Positions 47,205 through 55,260 of a stretch of DNA of 55,260 nt are shown piece after piece. The notes under the pieces are model-generated. The model was not told where the DNA came from and did not search any database. It saw only the letters and a list, made by a program, of their open reading frames with translations. Each line of letters starts with the position of its first letter. The stretch's first letter is position 1. Origin of the DNA: Planctomycetota bacterium (GTDB lineage: Bacteria > Planctomycetota > Phycisphaerae > UBA1845); the NCBI GenBank assembly GCA_016860685.1, contig BOJX01000009.1:1-55260 (forward strand), written 5' to 3'. The position numbers and the translations under genes are program-made.

Positions 47205-48167
47205 ATGGGCGACGCAGAAACGGTTGAGCTGACGTTGACGATCGGCGACCCCCGTCATCGCGGCGCGTTGTACGGTCCTGCGGACCGTCACCTGCGTCGG
47301 ATCCGCACGGCGTTCGACGTCCGCATCAGCGCCCGTGACGATCATGTGCGGATCAGCGGCGGGGCGGACGCGGTGGACCGCGCGCGGTCGGTTCTTGAAG
47401 AGCTTCAAACGCGACTTCGAAGCTCCCCTCTTCTGGATGACGAGCATGTGGTGGACGCGATCCGCCGGGTGGACGTTCGTCGCCCGGAGTCGGGGTCTTC
47501 GTCGCTGCGCGTCTATCTGGCGTCGGCTCATGTCACGCCTCGAACCGCCGGGCAGGAGGCGTACGTCAATGCGATCCGAAATCATGACCTGACGATCTGT
47601 CTCGGGCCGGCCGGTACGGGAAAGACCTATCTGGCGGTGGCGGTGGCGGTGTCGATGCTGAAAGAGGGATTGATCCGGTCGATCGTTCTGGTTCGTCCGG
47701 CGGTGGAGGCGGGGGAGAAGCTCGGGTATCTGCCGGGCGACCTTCAGGCGAAGGTGAATCCTTATCTGCGCCCCCTGTTCGACGCGATGCACGACATGAT
47801 GCCCTTTGAGCAGGTCCGGAACTTCATCAAGAACGACATCATCGAGATCGTGCCGCTGGCGTTCATGCGCGGGCGGACACTGAATCATGCGGCGGTGATT
47901 CTCGATGAAGCGCAGAACGCGACGGTGCGTCAGATGCTGATGTTCCTGACGCGCCTGGGCAACGGGAGCAAGATGATCGCGACGGGGGACGACACGCAGG
48001 TGGATCTGGAGTCCGACCGTCAGAGCGGGCTGACGGACGCGGTGAAGCGGCTGGGGCAGACCCCCGGGGTGGCGATCGTGCGGTTGACGGAGGTGGATAT
48101 TGTGCGGCATCCGCTGGTGCAGCAGATCGTGGATGCATACGGAAACATGATGCAGCCGCGGGGATGA
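47205..48167 (+). CDS. PhoH family ATPase
   Basis: LCLGPAGTGKTYLAVAVAVSML; LVRPAVEAGEKLGYLPGDLQAKVNPYLRPLFDAM; ILDEAQNATVRQMLMFLTRLG. Confidence 0.94.
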   Translation: MGDAETVELTLTIGDPRHRGALYGPADRHLRRIRTAFDVRISARDDHVRISGGADAVDRARSVLEELQTRLRSSPLLDDEHVVDAIRRVDVRRPESGSSSLRVYLASAHVTPRTAGQEAYVNAIRNHDLTICLGPAGTGKTYLAVAVAVSMLKEGLIRSIVLVRPAVEAGEKLGYLPGDLQAKVNPYLRPLFDAMHDMMPFEQVRNFIKNDIIEIVPLAFMRGRTLNHAAVILDEAQNATVRQMLMFLTRLGNGSKMIATGDDTQVDLESDRQSGLTDAVKRLGQTPGVAIVRLTEVDIVRHPLVQQIVDAYGNMMQPRG

Positions 48168-48260
48168 CCTCGACCGTGCGAAAGCGTTGAGCGGCGCGGG
48201 AGCGCGGGCGTTCCGACGGAGCATCGGGTTTGGGATCTCACGCAGCAGGAATGCAGGGAG

Positions 48261-50588
48261 ATGGCGACGGTTCGACGAATCCAGATTGACAAGCGGCTGC
48301 GCGTCGGAGGGCCGACGAGCGGACCGGCGTGGTTGCGCGTTCTGACGGGTCGCGCGACTCGCCTGGGGCTTGTGCTGGCGCTGGGCTCCTGCGGGGTGAG
48401 TCTTTACGGGCCTGAGCCTCTGCCGTACCGGCTGGGTCAGCGAATTCAGTCGCCCGTCCTCGCGCGGGTGGATTTCGACGTTCCGGATCCGACGACGACG
48501 GAGTTCGAGAGGCGGAAAGCGCGGGAAAGCGCCCCCAGTCATTACGTGTTCGACCCGGCGGCCGGGCAGCGCGTCGTGGCGAGTGTTCGGGCGTTGATGC
48601 AGGGTGCGGCGGAACAGGTGTCGCTGGAAGCGCTTCATGCTGCGGACGGGGCGCTGAAGGTCGTCGATGGCGCGGCGTACGAGCGGGTGAAGGCATTCAC
48701 GTCGGGGCAGACGCCGGAGGCGATCCAGGCGGAGCTGGATGCGTTGAGTGCGGCGTTGCTGACGGCGTATACGGCGCGCGACGTGGCGCGAGAGCCGCGT
48801 GATCCGCGTTCGACGGCGGACTGGATCATCGTTCACGGCGGACCGACGGAAGCGCAAGAATCCCGCGTCGTTCCGCTGGACAAGGTGGCGGCGCTGGAGG
48901 AGCCGGAGGAGGTTCGGAAGCTTTCGGAATCGGCGGCGTCGTGTCTGTCGGAGCCGCTGCGGTCTGCGGCGACGGCGCTGATTCAGGAGCGGCTGACGTC
49001 CGCACCGACGCTTCGTTACGAGGCGGATCGGACGCTTCGGGAGATGGGTCTGGCGGTCGATCGTATTCCGGAGGCGCGGTTTGCGTACAAGCGCGGAGAG
49101 GCGTTCGTGGTTCCCGCGGCGGGTGTCCGGTCCAGCGTTTTGACGACGCGGGAGAAGGAGCTTCTCGAGGCGCATCGCGAGGCGTGGGCCGGGTACCTGC
49201 GTTCGGAGGGGCTGGAGGCCTCGGCGATGCGGCGCGAGGCGCGGCTGCAAACAGCGGGACGGTTGACGCTGGTGGCGCTGGTGGCGATCGGACTGGTGAT
49301 GTACCTGGCCCAACATCATCCGCGGTTGCTGGAGTCGCGGACGAAGTGCTGGGCGTTTTCTCTGCTGGTGCTTTGCACGTTGATCAGCGCGCGATTGCTG
49401 TCGGTGCAGTGGCCGGATTATCGGGAGCTGACGTTGGCGCCGGCGCTGGTATGTGCGAGCGCGTTTGCGATTTTTTTCCCGTCGCGGCTGGCGATCGGGG
49501 CGATGAGCATTCTGTGCGTGATCGTCGTGCTGGTGGCGCGGGAGTCGCTGACGTTGCTGCTGACGATGGCGACGGCGTCGAGCGTGATGGCATTTCAATT
49601 GAGCGCAATCCGGGCTCGAACGCGGATTCTGACGGCGGGGTTGGTGACGGCGGTGGCGGCGCCGCTGGCGGGGATATCAGGGGATCTGGTTGGGGGGGAG
49701 TCGCTGGCGTTCGCCCTTCAGTCGGCGGGCTGGGGGGCGGCGTGTTCGTTGGGAGCGGCGTTCTTTGTGTCGGGCGTGCTGCCCTTTGCGGAGGGCTTTT
49801 TCCGGCTGGCGACGCCGCTGATGCTGATGCAGTGGCGGGATTCGCGTCAGCCGCTGCTCCAACTTCTGGCGCGGGAGGCGCCGGGGACATACCAGCACAG
49901 TTTGACGGTGAGCAAGCTGGCGGAGGAGGCGTGCCAGGCGATCGGCGCCGATGACCTGCTCGCTTCGGTCGGGGCGTTGTATCACGACGTGGGGAAGATT
50001 CTGAAGCCGGAGTACTTCACCGAGAATCAGACGGCGCAGATCAACCTTCATTCGACACTGGCGCCGAAGATGAGCCTGCTGATTATCCTGGCGCACGTGA
50101 AGGACGGGGTTGAACTTGCGCGGGAGTACCGCCTTCCACCTGCGTTAATCCCCTTCATCCGCGAGCATCACGGGACGACGCTGGTGCGGTATTTTCACAA
50201 CGTTGCCGCGGAGCGACAGCCGTCGATTGCGACGGGGCGTCATGACCGGGGGGTTCCGGAGGCGGAGTTCCGATATCCGGGACCGAAGCCCCGGACCCGA
50301 GAGACGGCGGTGCTGATGCTGTGCGATGGGGTTGAGGGGGCGGTGCGTTCGCTCCGCGATCCGGCGCCGGGCCGGATCGAGAACGTCGTACACTCGATCC
50401 TGATGGATCGGCTTAACGACGGGCAGTTCGATGATTGCGAGATCACGCTGGCGGACCTGCACAAGGTCGAGCAGGCGCTGGTGAAGGCATTGTGCAGCCT
50501 TTATCACGGGCGGGTGGCGTATCCGAAGATGGGCGAAAGCGGCGGGCGTCGTGAAACTCCGCCGCAGCCGAAGCCCGCAGCGGTGTGA
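48261..50588 (+). CDS. 7TM-HD (PgpH/YqfF-like) HDIG domain phosphohydrolase
   Basis: EAPGTYQHSLTVSKLAEEACQAIGADDLLASVGALYHDVGKILKPEYFTENQ; multiple TMs; between phoH and ybeY. Confidence 0.9.
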   Translation: MATVRRIQIDKRLRVGGPTSGPAWLRVLTGRATRLGLVLALGSCGVSLYGPEPLPYRLGQRIQSPVLARVDFDVPDPTTTEFERRKARESAPSHYVFDPAAGQRVVASVRALMQGAAEQVSLEALHAADGALKVVDGAAYERVKAFTSGQTPEAIQAELDALSAALLTAYTARDVAREPRDPRSTADWIIVHGGPTEAQESRVVPLDKVAALEEPEEVRKLSESAASCLSEPLRSAATALIQERLTSAPTLRYEADRTLREMGLAVDRIPEARFAYKRGEAFVVPAAGVRSSVLTTREKELLEAHREAWAGYLRSEGLEASAMRREARLQTAGRLTLVALVAIGLVMYLAQHHPRLLESRTKCWAFSLLVLCTLISARLLSVQWPDYRELTLAPALVCASAFAIFFPSRLAIGAMSILCVIVVLVARESLTLLLTMATASSVMAFQLSAIRARTRILTAGLVTAVAAPLAGISGDLVGGESLAFALQSAGWGAACSLGAAFFVSGVLPFAEGFFRLATPLMLMQWRDSRQPLLQLLAREAPGTYQHSLTVSKLAEEACQAIGADDLLASVGALYHDVGKILKPEYFTENQTAQINLHSTLAPKMSLLIILAHVKDGVELAREYRLPPALIPFIREHHGTTLVRYFHNVAAERQPSIATGRHDRGVPEAEFRYPGPKPRTRETAVLMLCDGVEGAVRSLRDPAPGRIENVVHSILMDRLNDGQFDDCEITLADLHKVEQALVKALCSLYHGRVAYPKMGESGGRRETPPQPKPAAV

Positions 50589-51163
50589 GTTTCGGTGCGG
50601 AAGCGACGTCGATGGACGAGGAGCCGCCTTACCAACTGAGCTTAAGCGCGACGCCGACGAGCGATCCGCATTCGCGGGAGTTGATTCTGCGCGTCGTGCG
50701 AGAAATCCTTCACCGCCACGGATGCCGCGCGGCGAACATTCACGTGGCGCTGGTGGACGATCAGCACATCGCTGATCTGAATGAGCGTTTCCTTCAACAT
50801 GAGGGCGCGACCGACGTTCTGTCCTTCGACCTTTCGGAAGGCCGCGGGGGTGAGGTGGAGGGCGAGATCGTGATCTCGCAGGACACGGCGCTTTGCGAGG
50901 CGCGGCGGCGCGGTCATGATCCGGCGGTTGAGCTGGCGTTGTACGCCGCTCACGGCGCGCTGCATCTTCTCGGTCTGGATGACGGGACGGAGGAGGAGGC
51001 TCGTCTCATGCATGCACGGGCGGACGACGCCCTGGAGGCGTGCGGACTGGCGCGGATTGCTCCGAAGGAGAGCGAGGACCGCGAGGATTCCGGCGCCTCC
51101 GGACCGGAGGGGGCGCGCGGCGCGCCCCTCTTAAACGGAGTTCGTTCCGGCTGGCGGGGGTAA
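50585..51163 (+). CDS. ybeY: endoribonuclease YbeY
   Basis: GATDVLSFDLSEG; HGALHLLGLDDGTEEEARLM. Start overlaps the upstream stop (GTGA); alternative ATG at 50612. Confidence 0.92.
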   Translation: MSFGAEATSMDEEPPYQLSLSATPTSDPHSRELILRVVREILHRHGCRAANIHVALVDDQHIADLNERFLQHEGATDVLSFDLSEGRGGEVEGEIVISQDTALCEARRRGHDPAVELALYAAHGALHLLGLDDGTEEEARLMHARADDALEACGLARIAPKESEDREDSGASGPEGARGAPLLNGVRSGWRG

Positions 51164-51200
51164 AGAGGCGAGCGGCGCCCGGGGTTCGGGGTCGCGATGG

Positions 51201-52499
51201 GTGGACACGATGTCTCACTGGTTGGAATTAATGCTCTGGGGTTCGGCGGATGTGCTGCTGCTGACGCTGGCGGCGGCGGCGAACCTCGCCCTGCGCACGT
51301 CGCTGGCGCGGCTGGCGGGCGAAATGGAGGGGTCTGCGCATGAAGAGCGTCTCAGCCGGTTGTATGCCTCCCGGCAGCAGTTTCTTCAGGCGACGGGGCT
51401 TCTGCGCATCGGGGCGATCCTTGTCCTGGTGCTGATCGTCCTTGCGTTTCTTGAGGAGACGCAGTTCGGATCGGATCGGACGCGTTCAGCGTGGGCTTTC
51501 CTGGTGACGATCCTGCTTTGCGCGGTTTTCGCCCTGGCGATTCCCGCAGGGATCGAGCGTTATGCGGGAGAGACGCTGATTTTGCGTTGTGCGCCGGTGC
51601 TTCAGGCGGTGCGCATCGTGTTGTTCCCGTTGCTGTGGGTGCTGGGCATGTTCGATCCGCTGGTGCGCCGGCTCGCGGGAGTCAGCGACGAAGAAAGCAG
51701 CCAGACCGTCGACGTGGAGCGTGAGATTCTCGGCGTGGTCAGCGAGGGGGAGCGCCAGGGCGCGGTCAGTCAGGACGAACGCGAGATGATCGAGTCGGTG
51801 ATCGAGCTGCGCAACCTTCACGTCAACGAGATCATGACGCCGCGGACGGATATTGTGGCGGTTCCCGTGGACGCGACGCTGGAGGATGTGCGGCGGACGA
51901 TCCGCGAACACGGTCACTCGCGCATTCCCGTGTATGAGGAGACGATCGACCGCGTCGTGGGTGTATTGTACGCGAAGGATCTGCTGCAGATCGACGACGC
52001 TCCGAACTTCGATCTTCGGGCGGGACTGCGGACGCCGCTTTTTGTGCCGGAGACGAAGCGCGTCCGGGATCTGTTGCACGAGTTTCAGCAGCAGAAGATC
52101 CATCTGGCCGTCGTGCTGGACGAATACGGCGGGACGGCGGGGCTGGTTACGATCGAGGACATCATCGAAGAGCTGGTCGGCGACATCTCGGACGAACATG
52201 AGCAGCCCGAGGCGCGCCCGGTCGTTCAGATCGATCCGCGCACGTACGACGTTGACGCCCGAATGAGCATCGAGGAAGTCAACGAGGAGCTGCGCATCAA
52301 CATCCCCGAGAGCGAATATTACGAGACGATCGGCGGATTCATATCGTCGTCGCTGGGGCGGATCCCGGGCGTCGGGGATTTGTGTCGCCACGACGGCATC
52401 GCGTTCGAGGTCGTGGACGGCGACGCACGGAAGGTGTCGCGTCTGCGTATCCGCCTGCCCGACGAGTTGGGGCAGGAGGCTGAAGAAGTCCGCGCGTAA
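51201..52499 (+). CDS. CNNM/CBS-domain hemolysin-family (CorC/TlyC-like) protein
   Basis: [57 protein letters not shown]. Confidence 0.9.
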   Translation: MDTMSHWLELMLWGSADVLLLTLAAAANLALRTSLARLAGEMEGSAHEERLSRLYASRQQFLQATGLLRIGAILVLVLIVLAFLEETQFGSDRTRSAWAFLVTILLCAVFALAIPAGIERYAGETLILRCAPVLQAVRIVLFPLLWVLGMFDPLVRRLAGVSDEESSQTVDVEREILGVVSEGERQGAVSQDEREMIESVIELRNLHVNEIMTPRTDIVAVPVDATLEDVRRTIREHGHSRIPVYEETIDRVVGVLYAKDLLQIDDAPNFDLRAGLRTPLFVPETKRVRDLLHEFQQQKIHLAVVLDEYGGTAGLVTIEDIIEELVGDISDEHEQPEARPVVQIDPRTYDVDARMSIEEVNEELRINIPESEYYETIGGFISSSLGRIPGVGDLCRHDGIAFEVVDGDARKVSRLRIRLPDELGQEAEEVRA

Positions 52500-52509
52500 T
52501 CCGCCGGGA

Positions 52510-53868
52510 TCAGGTCAGGCCGGCGATCGGTCGGCCGTCGCGGACGATGCGGATCGGGCGATCTCCCGGCGCCATCAGATCCTTGTCGGGATTGACCCCA
52601 AGCTGCGTGAAGATCGTCGCCGCAACGTCGCCGGGCGAAACCGGTCGATCCTTCGGTTCGGTGGCGTAGGCGTTGGACTCGCCGATGACCTGCCCGCCGC
52701 GCACGCCGCCGCCCGCGACCGCGATGCTGAACACTTTCGGCCAGTGATCCCGTCCCCGATCTTTGTTCAGTTTCGTGGTGCGTCCGAACTCGGTGCCGAG
52801 GACGACCAGCGTTTTCGGGAGGAGTCCGCGCAGGTCCAGGTCGCGCAGAAGCGCGGCGTACCCCTGATCCAGCGGGGGAACGAGGCCCCTCATTCCGCCG
52901 TGGATGTCGACGTGCATGTCCCAGCCGCCGGAAAAGACGGTGACGAAGCGAGCGCCGGCTTCGATCAGGCGCCGCGCCATCAGGAGGCGCTGTCCGATCG
53001 GCGTGCGCCCGTAAGCGTCGCGAATCACGTTGGGTTCGGCGGCAATATTGAAAGCCTCACGGGCGCGCGGAGAGCTGATCAGGCTGTAAGCGCGCTGGTA
53101 AAAGGCGTCCATCGCGTCGAGCGCGTCGCTGTCCTCCAGTTTGCGGAAGTGCGCGTCCACCGCGGCGAGCATGCCCTTGCGCCGGTCCATCCGGGTCTCA
53201 TCCACCCCGCCGGGCAGACTCAGGTCGCGGACGACGAACTGCTGGTTCGAGGGCTCGGCGCCGAGCGAGAAAGGTCCGAACGCCGAGCTGAGATAACCCG
53301 TGTGCGCAAAACCGAAACCGCCCCCGTCGTCCGGGACGCAGATGTAGGGGGGCAAGTCGTTGCGCACGCCGAGTTCGCAGGAGACGACCGACCCGAGGCT
53401 GGGGTACGTGACGGCCGGGCTGGGCTTGTACCCGGTCAACATATTGTGCGCGCCGCGCTCATGCGCGGCTTCGCCGTGGGTCATTGAGCGGATGAACGCG
53501 ATCTTGTCGGCAACCTGGGCGGTGTGTCCCCACAACGCGGAAATCTGCACGCCGTCGACGTTGGTTCCGATCGTGCCGAGTTCGCCGCGAATGTCGATCG
53601 GGGCGTAAGGCTTCGGATCGAAAGAGTCGATGTGGCTCATGCCGCCTTCGAGAAAGATGTAAATAACGCCGTCGCAGGGAGGCGTCTTCGGCGTTGAGGG
53701 GTTCTGCGCGGCGCCGACCGGTGCAGCCGCGGCGGCGCGAAGCGCGAACCAGTCCCCCAGCGTCAGCCCCGCGGCGCCGACGAACCCGACGCGAAGCATC
53801 TCGCGCCGCGTCACGCCGCGCATGTGCCAGGGATCCTGCTGATACAAGGGGAGTCCGACATCGGTCAT
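52510..53868 (-). CDS. DUF1501 domain-containing protein with Tat-like signal
   Basis: TRREMLRVGFVGAAGLTLGDWFALRAAAAA; CDGVIYIFLEGGMSHIDSFDPKPYAP; LGTEFGRT; typical planctomycete DUF1501. Confidence 0.9.
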   Translation of the reverse strand: MTDVGLPLYQQDPWHMRGVTRREMLRVGFVGAAGLTLGDWFALRAAAAAPVGAAQNPSTPKTPPCDGVIYIFLEGGMSHIDSFDPKPYAPIDIRGELGTIGTNVDGVQISALWGHTAQVADKIAFIRSMTHGEAAHERGAHNMLTGYKPSPAVTYPSLGSVVSCELGVRNDLPPYICVPDDGGGFGFAHTGYLSSAFGPFSLGAEPSNQQFVVRDLSLPGGVDETRMDRRKGMLAAVDAHFRKLEDSDALDAMDAFYQRAYSLISSPRAREAFNIAAEPNVIRDAYGRTPIGQRLLMARRLIEAGARFVTVFSGGWDMHVDIHGGMRGLVPPLDQGYAALLRDLDLRGLLPKTLVVLGTEFGRTTKLNKDRGRDHWPKVFSIAVAGGGVRGGQVIGESNAYATEPKDRPVSPGDVAATIFTQLGVNPDKDLMAPGDRPIRIVRDGRPIAGLT

Positions 53869-53966
53869 GCGCCTTCCTCCTTTGCCGACGGCAGGCGACA
53901 AGCCTGCGTCGCGTTGACGGCTCGAAACGGTTGCGCTACTTTATGCAATTGACGGGGGAGGGGTCA

Positions 53967-55260
53967 ATGAGATTCACCGTGCAATTCAGTTTCCTTCGTC
54001 AAACGACTCCGCTTCAGCGGTTGTCGGGACTGCGGCGCGGCCGGTCGGCGTTCTTGATGCTCCCGACGGTCTTCGCGACGGTCTGTCTCGCCTCGGCTCC
54101 GCCCGCGATCGAGAGCGTGTTTCCGCGCGGCGGGCAGCGGGGGACGGACGTGGTGGTCACGTTCCGCGGCGCCCGCCTTGAGGCTCCGCTCGACGTGGTG
54201 TGTCACGAGCCGGGTGTCACCTGCGTCGCCGTCGAGGCGGTGGAGCCTGGCGTAGCGAGAGCGACGCTCCGCCTAGCGCCGGATGGCGCACCGGGGTTGC
54301 GATTTCTGCGGTTGCGGACGGCGGCGGGCATTTCAAACGGGCGCTTGTTCTGCGTCGGCGCCTTGCCGGAAATCGCCGAAACTGAACCGAACCAGACTTC
54401 GCAGGCCGCACAAGCGATTACCCTGCCGGTCTGCATAAACGGCGCGATTCCACCGGAAGACGTGGACGTCTTTTCCTTTGCAGGGGCGGCGGGGCAGGTT
54501 GTCTCGGTCGAGATCGAGGGGCAGCGCCTCGGGGACGTGTTGTTTGACCCTCGGATTGCGTTGACGGATTTGTCAGGAGCCGAACTTGCCGTTGCGGATG
54601 ACTCGCCCCTGCTGCGTCAGGACGCCGCGCTGACGGCGACGCTTCCGGCGGAAGGGATGTATTTCGTGGTGGTGCGCGAGACGGCCTTCGGGGGGGCGGG
54701 GAACGCGCACTACCGACTTCACGTCGGGTCTTTCCCCCGGCCTGCGGCGTCGCACCCCTGCGGGGGGCAGGCGGGGAGCACCGCGCCGGTGACGTGGATC
54801 GGAGGAGGGGGATCGACGCAGAGCGTGACGCTTCCCCCAGAACCCGGGATCGTGTACGTGCCTGCAATCGACGAGCGCGGCATAAGTCCCAGTCCGATGC
54901 CCTTTCGGGTGTCGGAGTCGGGGGTTGCCATCGAAGTCGAACCGAACGACAGCCCGGAGCAGGCGACCCCGCTGACGCTGCCGGGCGCGGCGTCGGGCGT
55001 CATCTCGGGGGCGAGAGAAGTTGATTACTTTGTGTTCGACGGCGCGCAGGGTCAGTCTCTTGAGGCGCGGTTGTTCGCCCGGCGACTCGGGTCACCGCTG
55101 GATGCGGTGATTGAAGTGCGAAGGCTCTCCGGTGGCGAGGGCGCCGGGAATGACGACGCGGCGGGTGCGGACAGCGTGTTGCGGTGGACGTGTCAGGCAT
55201 CGGAGAAGTACGTGATCGCCGTGCGCGACCTGCTCTGGCGAGGAGGCGGCGAGTTCGTGT
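53967..55260 (+). CDS. secreted PPC-domain protein, truncated by window end
   Basis: Open frame from ATG 53967 (MRFTVQFSFLRQTTPLQRLSG...) to the window edge; repeated PPC-type motifs AETEPNQTSQAAQAI...DVDVFSF and EVEPNDSPEQATPL...EVDYFVFDG; absent from the ORF track. Confidence 0.85.
   Translation, partial: MRFTVQFSFLRQTTPLQRLSGLRRGRSAFLMLPTVFATVCLASAPPAIESVFPRGGQRGTDVVVTFRGARLEAPLDVVCHEPGVTCVAVEAVEPGVARATLRLAPDGAPGLRFLRLRTAAGISNGRLFCVGALPEIAETEPNQTSQAAQAITLPVCINGAIPPEDVDVFSFAGAAGQVVSVEIEGQRLGDVLFDPRIALTDLSGAELAVADDSPLLRQDAALTATLPAEGMYFVVVRETAFGGAGNAHYRLHVGSFPRPAASHPCGGQAGSTAPVTWIGGGGSTQSVTLPPEPGIVYVPAIDERGISPSPMPFRVSESGVAIEVEPNDSPEQATPLTLPGAASGVISGAREVDYFVFDGAQGQSLEARLFARRLGSPLDAVIEVRRLSGGEGAGNDDAAGADSVLRWTCQASEKYVIAVRDLLWRGGGEFV

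Noticed and set aside
47205-52499. phoH - 7TM-HD - ybeY - CNNM/CBS cluster as a novel system
   Set aside because: This gene order is well known across many bacteria; nothing unusual seen beyond the overlapping start/stop of ybeY.
1-55260. CRISPR array, prophage or transposase genes
   Set aside because: No regularly spaced repeats and no recognisable integrase, transposase or phage structural genes seen.

Overview
High-GC chromosomal window, most consistent by gene content with a Planctomycetes/Phycisphaerae-like bacterium (inference only). The core is a division and cell-wall (dcw) cluster on the + strand at 8.9-25.4 kb: mraZ, rsmH, LysM protein, ftsL-like, ftsI, murE, murF, mraY, ftsW, murG, murC, murB, ddl, ftsQ-like. 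murD is missing from its usual place between mraY and ftsW, and ftsA/ftsZ do not follow ftsQ. Next come rpmI-rplT, mgtE, tRNA-Leu(GAG), a flavin reductase, cysK, an ABC exporter, a MacB-like permease and an accessory block of secreted hypotheticals at 35.8-38.4 kb. The right part holds a formyltransferase-like gene, an AMP-ligase-like gene, mutY, tRNA-Arg(TCG), a reprolysin-like metalloprotease, rsgA, cdsA, a phoH-HD(7TM)-ybeY-CNNM/CBS cluster, a DUF1501 gene and a truncated PPC-domain gene. The main unexplained signals are: (i) an ~80-bp dispersed repeat with a conserved hairpin, in two copies (24.44 and 27.78 kb); (ii) GAATGC/GCATTC-type repeats, one inserted in frame inside an AMP-ligase-like CDS; (iii) an ancient tandem duplication in which the second copy has lost its N-terminal half; (iv) a ~640-bp apparently non-coding mraZ-rsmH interval with a strong intrinsic terminator; and (v) C15 and A8G7 homopolymers just upstream of secreted-protein genes. 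No CRISPR array, phage or transposase was seen. All calls come from reading the sequence by eye; no database search was run.
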